Notes: generated from the sequence alone by a model not told the origin. A stretch of DNA of 22,997 nt from Burkholderia sp. (GCA_028292565.1 JAQGMD010000063.1:1-22997), one strand, 5' to 3'. Positions 1 to 7,276 are shown, counted from the first letter of the stretch. Program-made: numbers and translations.

Positions 1-730
1 CAACCTCCAGGGCAGCGGCGGTGCGGTGGCGGTCAGTGCAACGCTCAATTCCAGCACCAACATGGACCCGCTGGCGGCGGCTATTAATGCCCAGACCGCC
101 TCCACCGGCATCAGCGCCGAATCAAAGAATGGCGTTGTCACGCTGACCAGCTCCAACGGCGACGACATCGTGGTCGAAGATTTCGTCAACTCCGCAGGCG
201 GCACGATCGACCTGACCGGCCAGGATCCATTCGCGACCACGGCCACCCCCAGCGGCGCTGCGGCGACTCTGACCAGCGGCACCACCGACAGCTCACGCGT
301 CGGCGGTGAACTGAAGTTCAGCGGCAGCAACGGCTACACCGTCAGCTCCTCCACCGGTACCGCCGGCGGATTGTTCACCGGAGCCTCGAATGCGCAAAAC
401 GCATCGAGCCTGTCGGCTGTATCGTCCCTGGACATCAGCACCGTGTCCGGTGCCAACGACGCGCTGTCGACCATCGATGCCGCCCTGACCAGCATCAACA
501 ACTCGCGTGCGCAACTCGGTGCGATCCAGAACCGCTTTGCCTCGACCATCAGCAACCTGTCGACGACGTCCGAGAACCTCAGTTCCGCGCGCAGCCGGAT
601 CCAGGATGCCGACTTCGCGTCGGAAACGGCCTCCCTCACGCGCGGCCAGATCCTGCAACAGGCAGGTACCGCGATGCTGGCGCAGGCGAACTCGCTGCCG
701 AACGGCGTGTTGGCCCTGCTCCGCGGTTAA
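1..730 (+). CDS. fliC: Flagellin, C-terminal part (5' end outside window)
   Basis: This is the filament subunit, exported by the flagellar type III apparatus and polymerised under the FliD cap. Only the last 242 residues are visible. The first complete codon is at base 2 and the frame is open to the left edge, so the true start lies upstream. Visible residues up to about 130 are Ser/Thr/Gly/Ala-rich, like a surface-exposed D2/D3 region, and include a flagellin-hook IN-like segment (LAAAINAQTASTGISAE). The last ~110 residues are the conserved D1/D0 C-terminal coiled coil, with DALSTIDAALTSINNSRAQLGAIQNRF, heptads, SARSRIQDADFASETA and the terminal QANSLPNGVLALLRG. Family knowledge: this end packs in the filament core and contributes to chaperone binding. 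A hairpin terminator follows, and flaG and fliD lie downstream. The identification is very secure; whether other flagellin copies exist upstream cannot be seen. Confidence 0.97.
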   Translation, partial: NLQGSGGAVAVSATLNSSTNMDPLAAAINAQTASTGISAESKNGVVTLTSSNGDDIVVEDFVNSAGGTIDLTGQDPFATTATPSGAAATLTSGTTDSSRVGGELKFSGSNGYTVSSSTGTAGGLFTGASNAQNASSLSAVSSLDISTVSGANDALSTIDAALTSINNSRAQLGAIQNRFASTISNLSTTSENLSSARSRIQDADFASETASLTRGQILQQAGTAMLAQANSLPNGVLALLRG

Positions 731-758
731 TCCCCGCAGCAAAATAGTGTAGCCCACC

Positions 759-795
759 ACCCCGGCTGAATTCGTTCGGCCGGGGTATTCCTATT
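759..795 (+). terminator. Probable intrinsic terminator after fliC
   Basis: There is a perfect 8-bp inverted repeat, ACCCCGGC (759-766) with GCCGGGGT (779-786), and a 12-base loop. An AT-rich but imperfect tract (ATTCCTATT) follows. It starts 29 bases past the flagellin stop codon. The weak T-tract suggests partial termination, which would give abundant flagellin mRNA and some readthrough into flaG, whose ribosome-binding site (AAGGAG, 796-801) begins right after the hairpin. Confidence 0.55.
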
Positions 796-806
796 AAGGA
801 GATGGC

Positions 807-1187
807 ATGGACATCAAACCAGTTGGTAACAATAATGCCCTGCCCGGGCAAAGGGTTTCAGAAACGGGCAACTTCAATACTGATTTGCCGTCCGTCCCTG
901 CCAGGCACTCGGCCACGCCGGTGCAGACCGTCAACGCGGTCCAGCAGTCCGCGCACGTTCCTGATCTTGAAAAACTGAATGACGCGCTGAAAAACATCAA
1001 TCACGCATTGAAGGCGTTGTCGCCCAATCTTGAGTTTAGTGTTGACTCGGAGAGCCAGCGCTCCATCGTAAAGGTGGTCGATCATGAGACCAACGAAGTC
1101 ATCCGGCAAATGCCGACGCCGGAAGCACTGGAAATCGCGAAAGCCCTGGACCGGCTCCAGGGTATGCTGATCCGGCAAAAGGCGTAA
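807..1187 (+). CDS. flaG: FlaG family flagellar protein
   Basis: A 126-residue protein of the FlaG family, usually encoded between flagellin and fliD. In other bacteria FlaG affects filament length and integrity, but its mechanism is poorly understood. Residues 1-45 are variable and low-complexity. The conserved part spans about 50-126: a helix (DLEKLNDALKNINHALKAL), then LEFSVDSESQRSIVKVVDHETNEVIRQMPTPEAL, which holds the typical F-x-V-D...V-K-V-x-D...T-x-E-V-I-R-Q-x-P signature, then a C-terminal helix. The start is supported by AAGGAG (796-801), five bases before the ATG. No separate promoter is evident, so expression probably comes by readthrough from fliC. The length is normal for the family. 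Confidence 0.93.
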   Translation: MDIKPVGNNNALPGQRVSETGNFNTDLPSVPARHSATPVQTVNAVQQSAHVPDLEKLNDALKNINHALKALSPNLEFSVDSESQRSIVKVVDHETNEVIRQMPTPEALEIAKALDRLQGMLIRQKA

Positions 1188-1286
1188 AAACCCCAACATC
1201 CGCGAGCTCGTTCCATAAGTGTCAATAAGTGTCATCACGATGCCATTTATGAAACGAGTATTGAAACAAGCAGGTAAACCACCGTC

Positions 1287-1313
1287 TAAAGTTCGGTTTG
1301 GCATCGCCGATAC
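1287..1313 (+). promoter_or_regulatory. Sigma-28 (FliA) promoter for fliD
   Basis: TAAAGTTC (1287-1294), an 11-base spacer, then GCCGATAC (1306-1313). The established FliA consensus is TAAAGTTT-N11-GCCGATAA, so this matches 14 of 16 positions with the exact spacer. The -10 element ends 36 bases before the fliD ATG. It implies that fliD, and probably fliS, fliT and genes beyond, are class III genes expressed after hook completion, when the anti-sigma factor FlgM is exported. Confidence 0.9.
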
Positions 1314-1349
1314 TAGGCTACAGTGAACACGTTTTCTTAGGAGAGACAT

Positions 1350-3974
1350 ATGGCCGGCATTTCCTCACCCGGTATCGGCTCCAATCTGGATATCAACGGC
1401 ATCGTCGCCAAGCTCATGCAATCCGAGCAGCGGCCGCTGACCGCGCTTGCCCGGAAAGAGGCGAGCTACCAGGCGAAGCTGTCGGCCTTCGGCAATCTGT
1501 TTGGCGCATTCAGCTCGTTCCAGAGCTCTCTCGGCAATCTCAACAAAGACTCCACCTTTCGGTCGATGAGTGCGAAGCCGACCGACGCGACGATACTCAC
1601 TGCATCGGCGTCAGCTACGGCAACTCCCGGCAGCTACAACGTCAATGTGACGAAACTGGCCCAGGCCCAGACCCTGACCACTAGCGGCCAGGCAAGCACC
1701 ACCGCCACCATCGGCTCGGGCGCGCCGATCAAGGTGACTTTCCAGTTCGGTACGCTCAGCGGCACCGCGACGAAAACAGGCACTAACCTCAGCGGCGCTG
1801 TAGCTTCCGGCGGAATCGCGGCAGGTTCGCTCAGCATCAGTGGCACGACGATCGATACCAGCGCATCAACCAATAGCGCAAAAGCGTTGGCCGATGCAAT
1901 CAATCTGAAAACCGGCACGACCGGCGTGACCGCCACTGCGGCACCGACCGCCACCGCGGTGCTCGGCGCATTCAGCGACGTCACGACCGGTGTGGGCGAC
2001 TCCTATTCGATGCAGGTCGGCAGCGTCAACATCGCGAACGTGGGCGCATCGGCGACCCTGACCGTAGCCCAACTCGATACTGCAATCGCCGATAACACCG
2101 CCGGCGCTGTGGGCGCACAACTGGCCGCTGCCGGCATTACCGCATCCGGCACCGCCGCGGCAGGCACGCTTAAATTCACCAGGGCGGACGGCTCGAATAT
2201 CGATATCACACAGACGATGGTGAACACGAGCGCCACGGCGGTCGGCGGATTCGCCGGCTTCACGTCGGGCGTCAAGCAAACGACGACCAGTTCGGTCTCC
2301 CTGAATTCACCTGCCAACTTCACGATTGGCGGCAGCAATCCTTCCGCAGCAGGCCTTACTGCCGGCGGCAGTGCGATGACCTTCACACAGGATGCGAACC
2401 AGCCCACCGGTAGCGTCACGATCGACAACACGAACAATTCGCTGCAAGGCATACGCGACGCTATCAACAAAGCGAATCTGGGCATCACCGCATCGATCGT
2501 TTCCGATGGCAGCGCTACCCCGCATCACCTGGTCATAAAATCAAACAAGACCGGCGCCGAATCCAGCATGAAAATCAGCGTCCAGAGCGGAGAGCCCGCG
2601 CTGACGGCGCTGCTTGCGTATGAGCATAATGCGGCCGGCGCACAAAACATGACGGAAACCAGTGCGGGACAAAGCGCACAGTTGACTGTCAACGGTATCG
2701 CGGTCACCAGCCCGACCAACTCGGTCAGCGGTGCGATCGAGGGCGTGTCGCTGGAGGCGGTGAAAGTCGGCACATCCACCCTGAACGTTGCGCGCGACAC
2801 GTCATCGGTTACATCCGGCCTCAATGGCTTCGTCAAGGCCTATAACGAACTGAATTCGAATATCAGGAAACTGACAAGCTACGACCCTGAGAGCAAGCAA
2901 GCTGGCGTGTTACTCGGGGACTCGTCGGTGCGCAACATCCAGGCCGAAATGCGCAAGCTCATTTCATCGTCGGTGACAGGATCGAACAGCAGTTTGAAGA
3001 CGCTGCGCGACGTCGGCATCTCGGTGGACAAGAGCGGCGTGATGTCGCTCGATCAGGCCAAGCTATCGGCAGCAATGACCAAAGACCTGAGCGACGTCGG
3101 CGCGTTGTTTTCCTCTGTCGGGAAAACTTCGGACAGCCTGGTCAGTTTTGTCAGCGCGTCATCAAAAGCGCAGCCGGGCGAGCATCCTGTCTACGTGAAG
3201 CAACTGGCAACCCAGGGAAAAGTGGCCGGAGACCTGGATCTCAGGGCGGCATCGATCACCATCAATAGCGGGAACAAGGACTTGTTGTTGTCCATAGATG
3301 GCGAAAGCGCGACGGTTTCTCTGCCGACCGGCCCCACTTCTTACACAGCGGCCGAAATGGCCGCCCAGGTACAGTCGGCGATCAACGGCACATCCGCGTT
3401 CTCGGCCAAGGGAATTGCAGTCAGCGTGACGATCGACGCCGGTGGCTTCATGAACATCACGTCGAACAAATACGGTTCGGAGTCCAAGCTCACCGTATCG
3501 GGCAGCGCTGTAGCCACATTGTTCAACACCGCTACGGCCACTGACGGCATCGACGTCCAGGGCACCATCAGCGGCGTTACAGCCAAAGGCGAAGGACAGT
3601 TCCTGATCGGGGACCCCGGATCTCCCGCCGCCGGCTTGAAGCTGCAGGTTACCGGTGGCGCGGCAACGCTGGTCGGACCGGGCGCCGCTCGCGGAAACGT
3701 CAATTTTTCACAAGGTTTTGCGTTCCACCTGAACAGACTGGTTGAAGGCATCCTGGGTGACAAGGGCGTGTTGTCCGGGCGTACCGACGGGCTCAAAAGC
3801 AGCATCAAGGATCTCGGCCGGCAAAACGAGAAGCTCAATGACCGGCTGTTCGAGATTGAAAAGCGTTACCGCGCGCAGTTCACCGCGCTGGACGTTACGA
3901 TCAGCAAGATGACCTCGACCAGCAGCTACCTGTCGCAGCAACTCGCGCAACTCAGCAGCTTGTCGGGACGGTAA
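1350..3974 (+). CDS. fliD: Flagellar filament cap protein FliD (HAP2), unusually long
   Basis: FliD forms the oligomeric cap that folds and inserts flagellin at the filament tip. The start has AGGAG (1339-1343) six bases upstream and sits behind a sigma-28 promoter. Residues 1-112 are the FliD N-terminal domain (GIGSNLDINGIVAKLM; PGSYNVNVTKLAQAQTL). Residues ~113-345 are a Gly/Ala/Thr-rich insertion with flagellin-like segments. Residues ~363-406 are a flagellin-hook IN motif (LQGIRDAINKANLGITA...LVIKSNKTGAES). The FliD C-terminal domain starts at ~443 and is interrupted at ~600-784 by a second insertion with another IN-like segment (AEMAAQVQSAINGTSAF...ITSNKYGSES). Residues ~785-874 are the terminal coiled coil, including RYRAQFTALDVTISKM. 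Enterobacterial FliD has about 470 residues, so 874 is well above that. No frameshift or stop interrupts it, so it looks intact. Confidence 0.95.
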   Translation: MAGISSPGIGSNLDINGIVAKLMQSEQRPLTALARKEASYQAKLSAFGNLFGAFSSFQSSLGNLNKDSTFRSMSAKPTDATILTASASATATPGSYNVNVTKLAQAQTLTTSGQASTTATIGSGAPIKVTFQFGTLSGTATKTGTNLSGAVASGGIAAGSLSISGTTIDTSASTNSAKALADAINLKTGTTGVTATAAPTATAVLGAFSDVTTGVGDSYSMQVGSVNIANVGASATLTVAQLDTAIADNTAGAVGAQLAAAGITASGTAAAGTLKFTRADGSNIDITQTMVNTSATAVGGFAGFTSGVKQTTTSSVSLNSPANFTIGGSNPSAAGLTAGGSAMTFTQDANQPTGSVTIDNTNNSLQGIRDAINKANLGITASIVSDGSATPHHLVIKSNKTGAESSMKISVQSGEPALTALLAYEHNAAGAQNMTETSAGQSAQLTVNGIAVTSPTNSVSGAIEGVSLEAVKVGTSTLNVARDTSSVTSGLNGFVKAYNELNSNIRKLTSYDPESKQAGVLLGDSSVRNIQAEMRKLISSSVTGSNSSLKTLRDVGISVDKSGVMSLDQAKLSAAMTKDLSDVGALFSSVGKTSDSLVSFVSASSKAQPGEHPVYVKQLATQGKVAGDLDLRAASITINSGNKDLLLSIDGESATVSLPTGPTSYTAAEMAAQVQSAINGTSAFSAKGIAVSVTIDAGGFMNITSNKYGSESKLTVSGSAVATLFNTATATDGIDVQGTISGVTAKGEGQFLIGDPGSPAAGLKLQVTGGAATLVGPGAARGNVNFSQGFAFHLNRLVEGILGDKGVLSGRTDGLKSSIKDLGRQNEKLNDRLFEIEKRYRAQFTALDVTISKMTSTSSYLSQQLAQLSSLSGR

Positions 3975-4007
3975 AACATTCCAGGGATTCATAGAAGGAA
4001 AACGTCA

Positions 4008-4484
4008 ATGTTTGGAAAGACATTCAGCGGCGCGAACGCGTATGCCAAGGTGGGTATGGAAACCGGCGTGGCTGCGGCGAGTCCGCACAAACTTATCATC
4101 ATGCTGTTCGACGGCGCATTGGTCGCATTGGCGACAGCGCTGCATCAGATGAAAGAGAAAAACATCGCAGGCAAGGGCCAGTCCCTTTCCAAGGCGATCA
4201 CCATCATCGACAGCGGCCTGCGCGCCAGCCTCGACCACAATGTCGGCGGCGAGATCGCGCAGAATCTCGATGCCCTGTACCAGTACATGAGCAACCGGCT
4301 GATGATGGCCAACCTCGAGAACAACGCAGAAATGATCGAAGAAGTACAGCGCCTGCTGCAGGAGCTGAAAGGCGCATGGGAGGCAATCAACCCGGCCGCC
4401 CCGCAGCCCGAGCCTGCACCGCAGCCCCTCGGCGCCGCCAACGACCCGTTCGCGCCGACCGCATCCAGACTGGTGAAGGCCTGA
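4008..4484 (+). CDS. fliS: Flagellin export chaperone FliS
   Basis: FliS binds the C-terminal disordered end of flagellin in the cytoplasm, preventing premature polymerisation and delivering it to the export gate. The 158-residue sequence has the FliS four-helix core: AYAKVGMETGVAAASPHKLIIMLFDGAL near the N terminus (the SPHKLIxMLFDGA signature), then KGQSLSKAITIIDSGLRASLD and LYQYMSNRLMMANLENNAEMIEEVQRLLQELKGAWEAI. After residue ~126 comes a Pro/Ala-rich tail (PAAPQPEPAPQPLG), making it longer than the roughly 125-136 residues common in the family. AAGGA (3995-3999) supports the ATG. It lies 33 bases after fliD and 4 bases before fliT, and is probably co-transcribed from the fliD promoter. 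Confidence 0.95.
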   Translation: MFGKTFSGANAYAKVGMETGVAAASPHKLIIMLFDGALVALATALHQMKEKNIAGKGQSLSKAITIIDSGLRASLDHNVGGEIAQNLDALYQYMSNRLMMANLENNAEMIEEVQRLLQELKGAWEAINPAAPQPEPAPQPLGAANDPFAPTASRLVKA

Positions 4485-4488
4485 TGTC

Positions 4489-4821
4489 ATGATGAATAGC
4501 GAAGAAGTGATTTCCCTTTACGAGACGGTCGCTGACATCACCCATAAGATGCTGGCCGCTGCGCGCGACGGCGACTGGGAACAGCTGGCAGTGCTGGAAT
4601 CGCATTGCGCCAGCCATGTCGCAACCCTGAAACAGGATGAACCGCTGGCGCCGCTGACCGGCGTGGTGCGCGAAAAAAAGGTCACGATCATCAAGCAGAT
4701 CCTGGCGCATGATCGCGAAATCCGTAACATCACCGAACCGTGGATGGAACACCTTGCGGTGCTGATCAACAGCACCAAGGTGGAGCGCAAGCTCTCCCAG
4801 GCTTACGGTTCCAGCCAGTAA
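4489..4821 (+). CDS. fliT: FliT-like flagellar export chaperone
   Basis: A 110-residue, mostly helical protein in the fliD-fliS-fliT position. In enterobacteria FliT is the chaperone for FliD and, when free, inhibits FlhDC; that regulatory role is family knowledge and is not shown here. The sequence (ISLYETVADITHKMLAAARDGDWEQLAVLESHCASHVATLK...REKKVTIIKQILAHDREIRNITEPWMEHL) shows the FliT features: a helical N-terminal region with GDWEQL and a C-terminal helix with basic and acidic heptads. Two adjacent ATGs (4489 and 4492) are possible starts; GAAGG (4475-4479) is spaced best for 4489. FliT proteins diverge strongly, so the call relies partly on gene order. Confidence 0.85.
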   Translation: MMNSEEVISLYETVADITHKMLAAARDGDWEQLAVLESHCASHVATLKQDEPLAPLTGVVREKKVTIIKQILAHDREIRNITEPWMEHLAVLINSTKVERKLSQAYGSSQ

Positions 4822-4830
4822 CGCTGACGC

Positions 4831-6060
4831 ATGATTTCGCGGGCCGACCTCAACGGTACCCGGCCGGTCGCGGGTATCGAACCGGCCAGGCCGGTAGCGC
4901 CGGTCGGCGACGCCCGGCAGGAGGCGTTCGACCGCTTCGCCCAAAACTCTGTCGGCAAACAATTCCAGGCCGAGATCATGTCTTGCCTGGACGATGGCTC
5001 GTTTGTGCTGGAGCTCGCCGATACCACGGTGCGCCTGAGCCTGCCGGGCCGCGCGCAGGTTGGAGACAAGCTCAACCTCACATTGATCGCAGCCCAGCCG
5101 CGCCCTACTTTCCTGCTGGACGCGCCCGCCGCAAATGCGGATGAAAATACCTCGCTGAGCACGACCGGACGCCTGATTGACAACGTGCTGCGCGCAGCCC
5201 GGCAAGAAGGCGCGCCCGCCGCACTCATCGGGAAAACGCCGGTCGTTCCCTCACCATCCGCCACCAGCACCCAGGTTGCATCGGCGCTCAAGGATACGCT
5301 CACATTCAGCGGCTTGTTTTACGAATCGCATGTAGAGCAATGGGCGAGCGGCGAGCGTCCGCTTGCCGAATTGCTGCGCGAGCCGCAGGCGAAGAACGGT
5401 AATGCACTGCTGTTTGCATCCGCGCCGGGCGTTCCTCCAACTGTCGCAACGGGCGCCCCGGCACCGACTCCAGCCGCGCACCATGCATTGACTAGCGCCT
5501 CAAAGCAGGATGTGAGCCCGGAAGCAATCGAAACCAGTACTACGCCTCGCCTTCCCGAACTGGCGCGCCCGGTTGCACCGGCTACCGCTAATGGTGTGGT
5601 GGACGACAGCGCGGCACTGACGTCGTCAACCACCACAACCGTATTGGCCGACAGCGCAGGACCGGCGGGGACGACTGCCCGGGCCGAGACATTGAACAGT
5701 GAATCGGTGCGCATGATCAGCCTGCAACTCGACACGCTGGAACAACAGCGGGTGGTATGGCAGGGCGAACTGTGGCCCGGCCAGAAGATGGAGTGGGAAG
5801 TCACGAAGGATGCTCCCCACAGGCAGGTCCCCGACGCCGAACGATCCTGGCAAAGCGTGGTTCGGTTCGAACTGCCGACGCTGGGCGCGGTCGCCGCCAG
5901 CATCCGCCTGACGAATGGCCGGCTGCAGGTCCAGGTGCGCGCTGCGGATGAAAACACCGCCTCTTTGTTACGCGCGAATGGCGACCAACTGGCGACAGCG
6001 CTGGATGCGGCCGGCTCACCGCTGGACCAGTTGACGGTGAGAAGGGACGAGTCGGTGTAA
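4831..6060 (+). CDS. FliK-like hook-length-control domain protein (second FliK homologue)
   Basis: A 409-residue protein whose C-terminal ~120 residues match the Flg_hook (FliK C-terminal) pattern: VVRFELPTLGAVAASIRL, then QVQVRAADENTASLLRANGDQLATAL, then AAGSPLDQL. The N-terminal ~100 residues form a compact, probably beta-rich region (GKQFQAEIMSCLDDGSFVLELADTTVRLSLPG...VGDKLNLTLI). The middle (~105-285) is Ala/Pro/Ser/Thr-rich and looks disordered. A conventional fliK lies elsewhere in the window (16918-18279), so this is a second homologue. Directly followed by a mini-FlhB gene, it resembles the FliK-like plus FlhB-like pair known in other bacteria (YlqG/YlqH of Bacillus, from memory). Its role is uncertain; export control is plausible. 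The ribosome-binding site before the ATG is weak, but the start lies 9 bases after the fliT stop and no better Met is near. Confidence 0.75.
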   Translation: MISRADLNGTRPVAGIEPARPVAPVGDARQEAFDRFAQNSVGKQFQAEIMSCLDDGSFVLELADTTVRLSLPGRAQVGDKLNLTLIAAQPRPTFLLDAPAANADENTSLSTTGRLIDNVLRAARQEGAPAALIGKTPVVPSPSATSTQVASALKDTLTFSGLFYESHVEQWASGERPLAELLREPQAKNGNALLFASAPGVPPTVATGAPAPTPAAHHALTSASKQDVSPEAIETSTTPRLPELARPVAPATANGVVDDSAALTSSTTTTVLADSAGPAGTTARAETLNSESVRMISLQLDTLEQQRVVWQGELWPGQKMEWEVTKDAPHRQVPDAERSWQSVVRFELPTLGAVAASIRLTNGRLQVQVRAADENTASLLRANGDQLATALDAAGSPLDQLTVRRDESV

Positions 6061-6061
6061 C

Positions 6062-6343
6062 ATGCGCCCGCCTCGACCGAAAAACGCCATCGCCCTCGCC
6101 TATCACGGCGGCGATACCGCGCCAACCGTCGTGGCCAAGGGCCGCGGCCTGGTTGCCGAGCAAATCATCGCGCGCGCGCAAGAGCATGGCGTGTTTGTGC
6201 ATCAATCGAAGGAGCTGGTCGCGCTGCTGATGCAGGTGGAACTGGATGACGAGATTCCGCCGGCGCTCTATCGCGCGGTTGCCGAACTGCTGGCGTGGCT
6301 ACACCATCTCGAAGCAGCACATCCTGAAGGCCACAAGTTATGA
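6062..6343 (+). CDS. FlhB C-terminal-domain-like protein (export switch family, no membrane part)
   Basis: A 93-residue protein aligning with the cytoplasmic FlhB_CC part of the FlhB/YscU/HrcU export-switch family: AIALAYHGGDTAPTVVAKGRGLVAEQIIARAQEHGVFVHQSKELVALLMQ...IPPALYRAVAELLAWL. In full FlhB this segment follows the self-cleaving NPTH site. Here the membrane domain and the NPTH tetrapeptide are absent, and the protein begins about where the cleaved fragment would (KNAIALAY replaces the usual PTHYAVALxY). It therefore resembles a free, already cleaved FlhB C-terminal fragment. Family knowledge: such FlhB2 proteins can partly substitute for this fragment in some species. Only one base separates its ATG from the stop of the FliK-like gene, so the two are almost certainly co-translated. 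AAGGGA (6042-6047) is a possible but distant ribosome-binding site. Confidence 0.87.
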   Translation: MRPPRPKNAIALAYHGGDTAPTVVAKGRGLVAEQIIARAQEHGVFVHQSKELVALLMQVELDDEIPPALYRAVAELLAWLHHLEAAHPEGHKL

Positions 6344-6394
6344 TAAGGTGCTGCGTTCAGCCCCGCCGTAGAATGATCCCGCCCAAGAACCGCC

Positions 6395-7180
6395 ATGACT
6401 TTTGATACCAATGACGACCCGGAAGGACTGAGTCGCTACAAGATTCACGCACGCCGTGAAATTATCAATTTGCTACGCAATATCCGGCAGCGTAACCGGC
6501 TCGTGCGCATGCAGGCGAACCGCGGTGTGGATTCGGTAGTCACTTCCATTCTCGACGTCGACGAATCCAACGGTGTCGTCATCATCGATTGCGCACCCGG
6601 CCAGACCACCAATGAGCGCCTGCTGCGCAGCGACGATATCTCATTCGAAGCCGTGCTCGACAATATCCGGATCCTGTTTTCGGCATTGAAGCTTGAAAGC
6701 TGTGATCATGAGGGCCGCGCCGCACTCTCCTTCGAGATTCCGGGCAGCGTAATCCGCCTGCAGCGCCGCGAGTTTTATCGCGTTCCGACGCCGGTAACAA
6801 CGCCGGTCAAATGCACGATTCCCGTTCCCGGCGAAACCGGCAAGCCTGTCACGGCCGTCGTACTGTCATTAATGAATGTAAGTGCCGGCGGCATCTCCGT
6901 CACTGACGAGACGAAACAGATAAGCCCCGATTTCAGCGCCGATCTTCCGAACTGCCGCATTGAATTGCCCGGGAGTCCGGTGACTGTGACGCTGCGGCTC
7001 AGGAATTCGCAGGACCTTTCTCTGAGCAATGGCAAGAGCGTACGCCGCCTCGGGTTCATGTTCGTGAATCCGTCCGCCGCTATCGAGGCTTTGATCCAGC
7101 GATACATTACGACGCTGGAGCGGGAACAGAATGCGCGGAAGACGGGTATGGGGCGATCACGCCCCCTCGGTAGACCGTAG
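6395..7180 (+). CDS. ycgR: YcgR-type flagellar brake protein with PilZ domain
   Basis: A 261-residue cytoplasmic c-di-GMP receptor. Residues ~10-115 fit the YcgR N-terminal domain (HARREIINLLRNIRQRNRLVRMQ...VTSILDVDESNGVVIIDCAP). The PilZ domain covers ~120-240 and has both parts of the ligand signature: RxxxR as R125-E-F-Y-R129, and NxSxxG as N161-V-S-A-G-G166. Binding is therefore expected. In the family, c-di-GMP-loaded YcgR slows the motor at FliG/MotA, linking high c-di-GMP to reduced swimming. The ATG has no strong ribosome-binding site. TAGAAT (6369-6374) could be a -10 element but has no convincing -35, so co-transcription with the upstream genes remains likely. The last ~20 residues (RKTGMGRSRPLGRP) look like an unconserved tail. 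A strong terminator follows. Confidence 0.9.
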   Translation: MTFDTNDDPEGLSRYKIHARREIINLLRNIRQRNRLVRMQANRGVDSVVTSILDVDESNGVVIIDCAPGQTTNERLLRSDDISFEAVLDNIRILFSALKLESCDHEGRAALSFEIPGSVIRLQRREFYRVPTPVTTPVKCTIPVPGETGKPVTAVVLSLMNVSAGGISVTDETKQISPDFSADLPNCRIELPGSPVTVTLRLRNSQDLSLSNGKSVRRLGFMFVNPSAAIEALIQRYITTLEREQNARKTGMGRSRPLGRP

Positions 7181-7219
7181 GTTGTAGCGTGATAGGTCGG
7201 ACGCCACGAAATCCATGAC

Positions 7220-7258
7220 AAAAGGGCTGGACCTCAAAGATCCGGCCCTTTTGTTTTT
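7220..7258 (+). terminator. Strong intrinsic terminator between pilZ gene and MCP gene
   Basis: A 12-bp stem (7220-7231 with 7241-7252; one T-G wobble) carries a 9-base loop. AAAAGGGC pairs with GCCCTTTT at the base, and a GTTTTT tract follows (7253-7258). It ends the + strand filament block. On the - strand the same stem is followed by TTTTGTC, so it could also end the convergent chemoreceptor transcript, whose stop codon is only 19 bases away. Confidence 0.9.
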
Positions 7259-7276
7259 GAATCGACCGCTGCCGGC

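Noticed and set aside
4387..5205. Open frame of 272 codons on the - strand opposite fliT
   Set aside because: Shadow of fliS-fliT and the FliK-like gene; no domain character.
7150..7165. GGGGCG/CGCCCC hairpin near the 3' end of the PilZ gene
   Set aside because: It lies within the coding region and has no T-tract; the real terminator is at 7220-7258.
7177..7184. GTAGGTTG as a third, degenerate copy of the palindromic repeat
   Set aside because: Only eight bases match the outer end and no palindromic arm follows.
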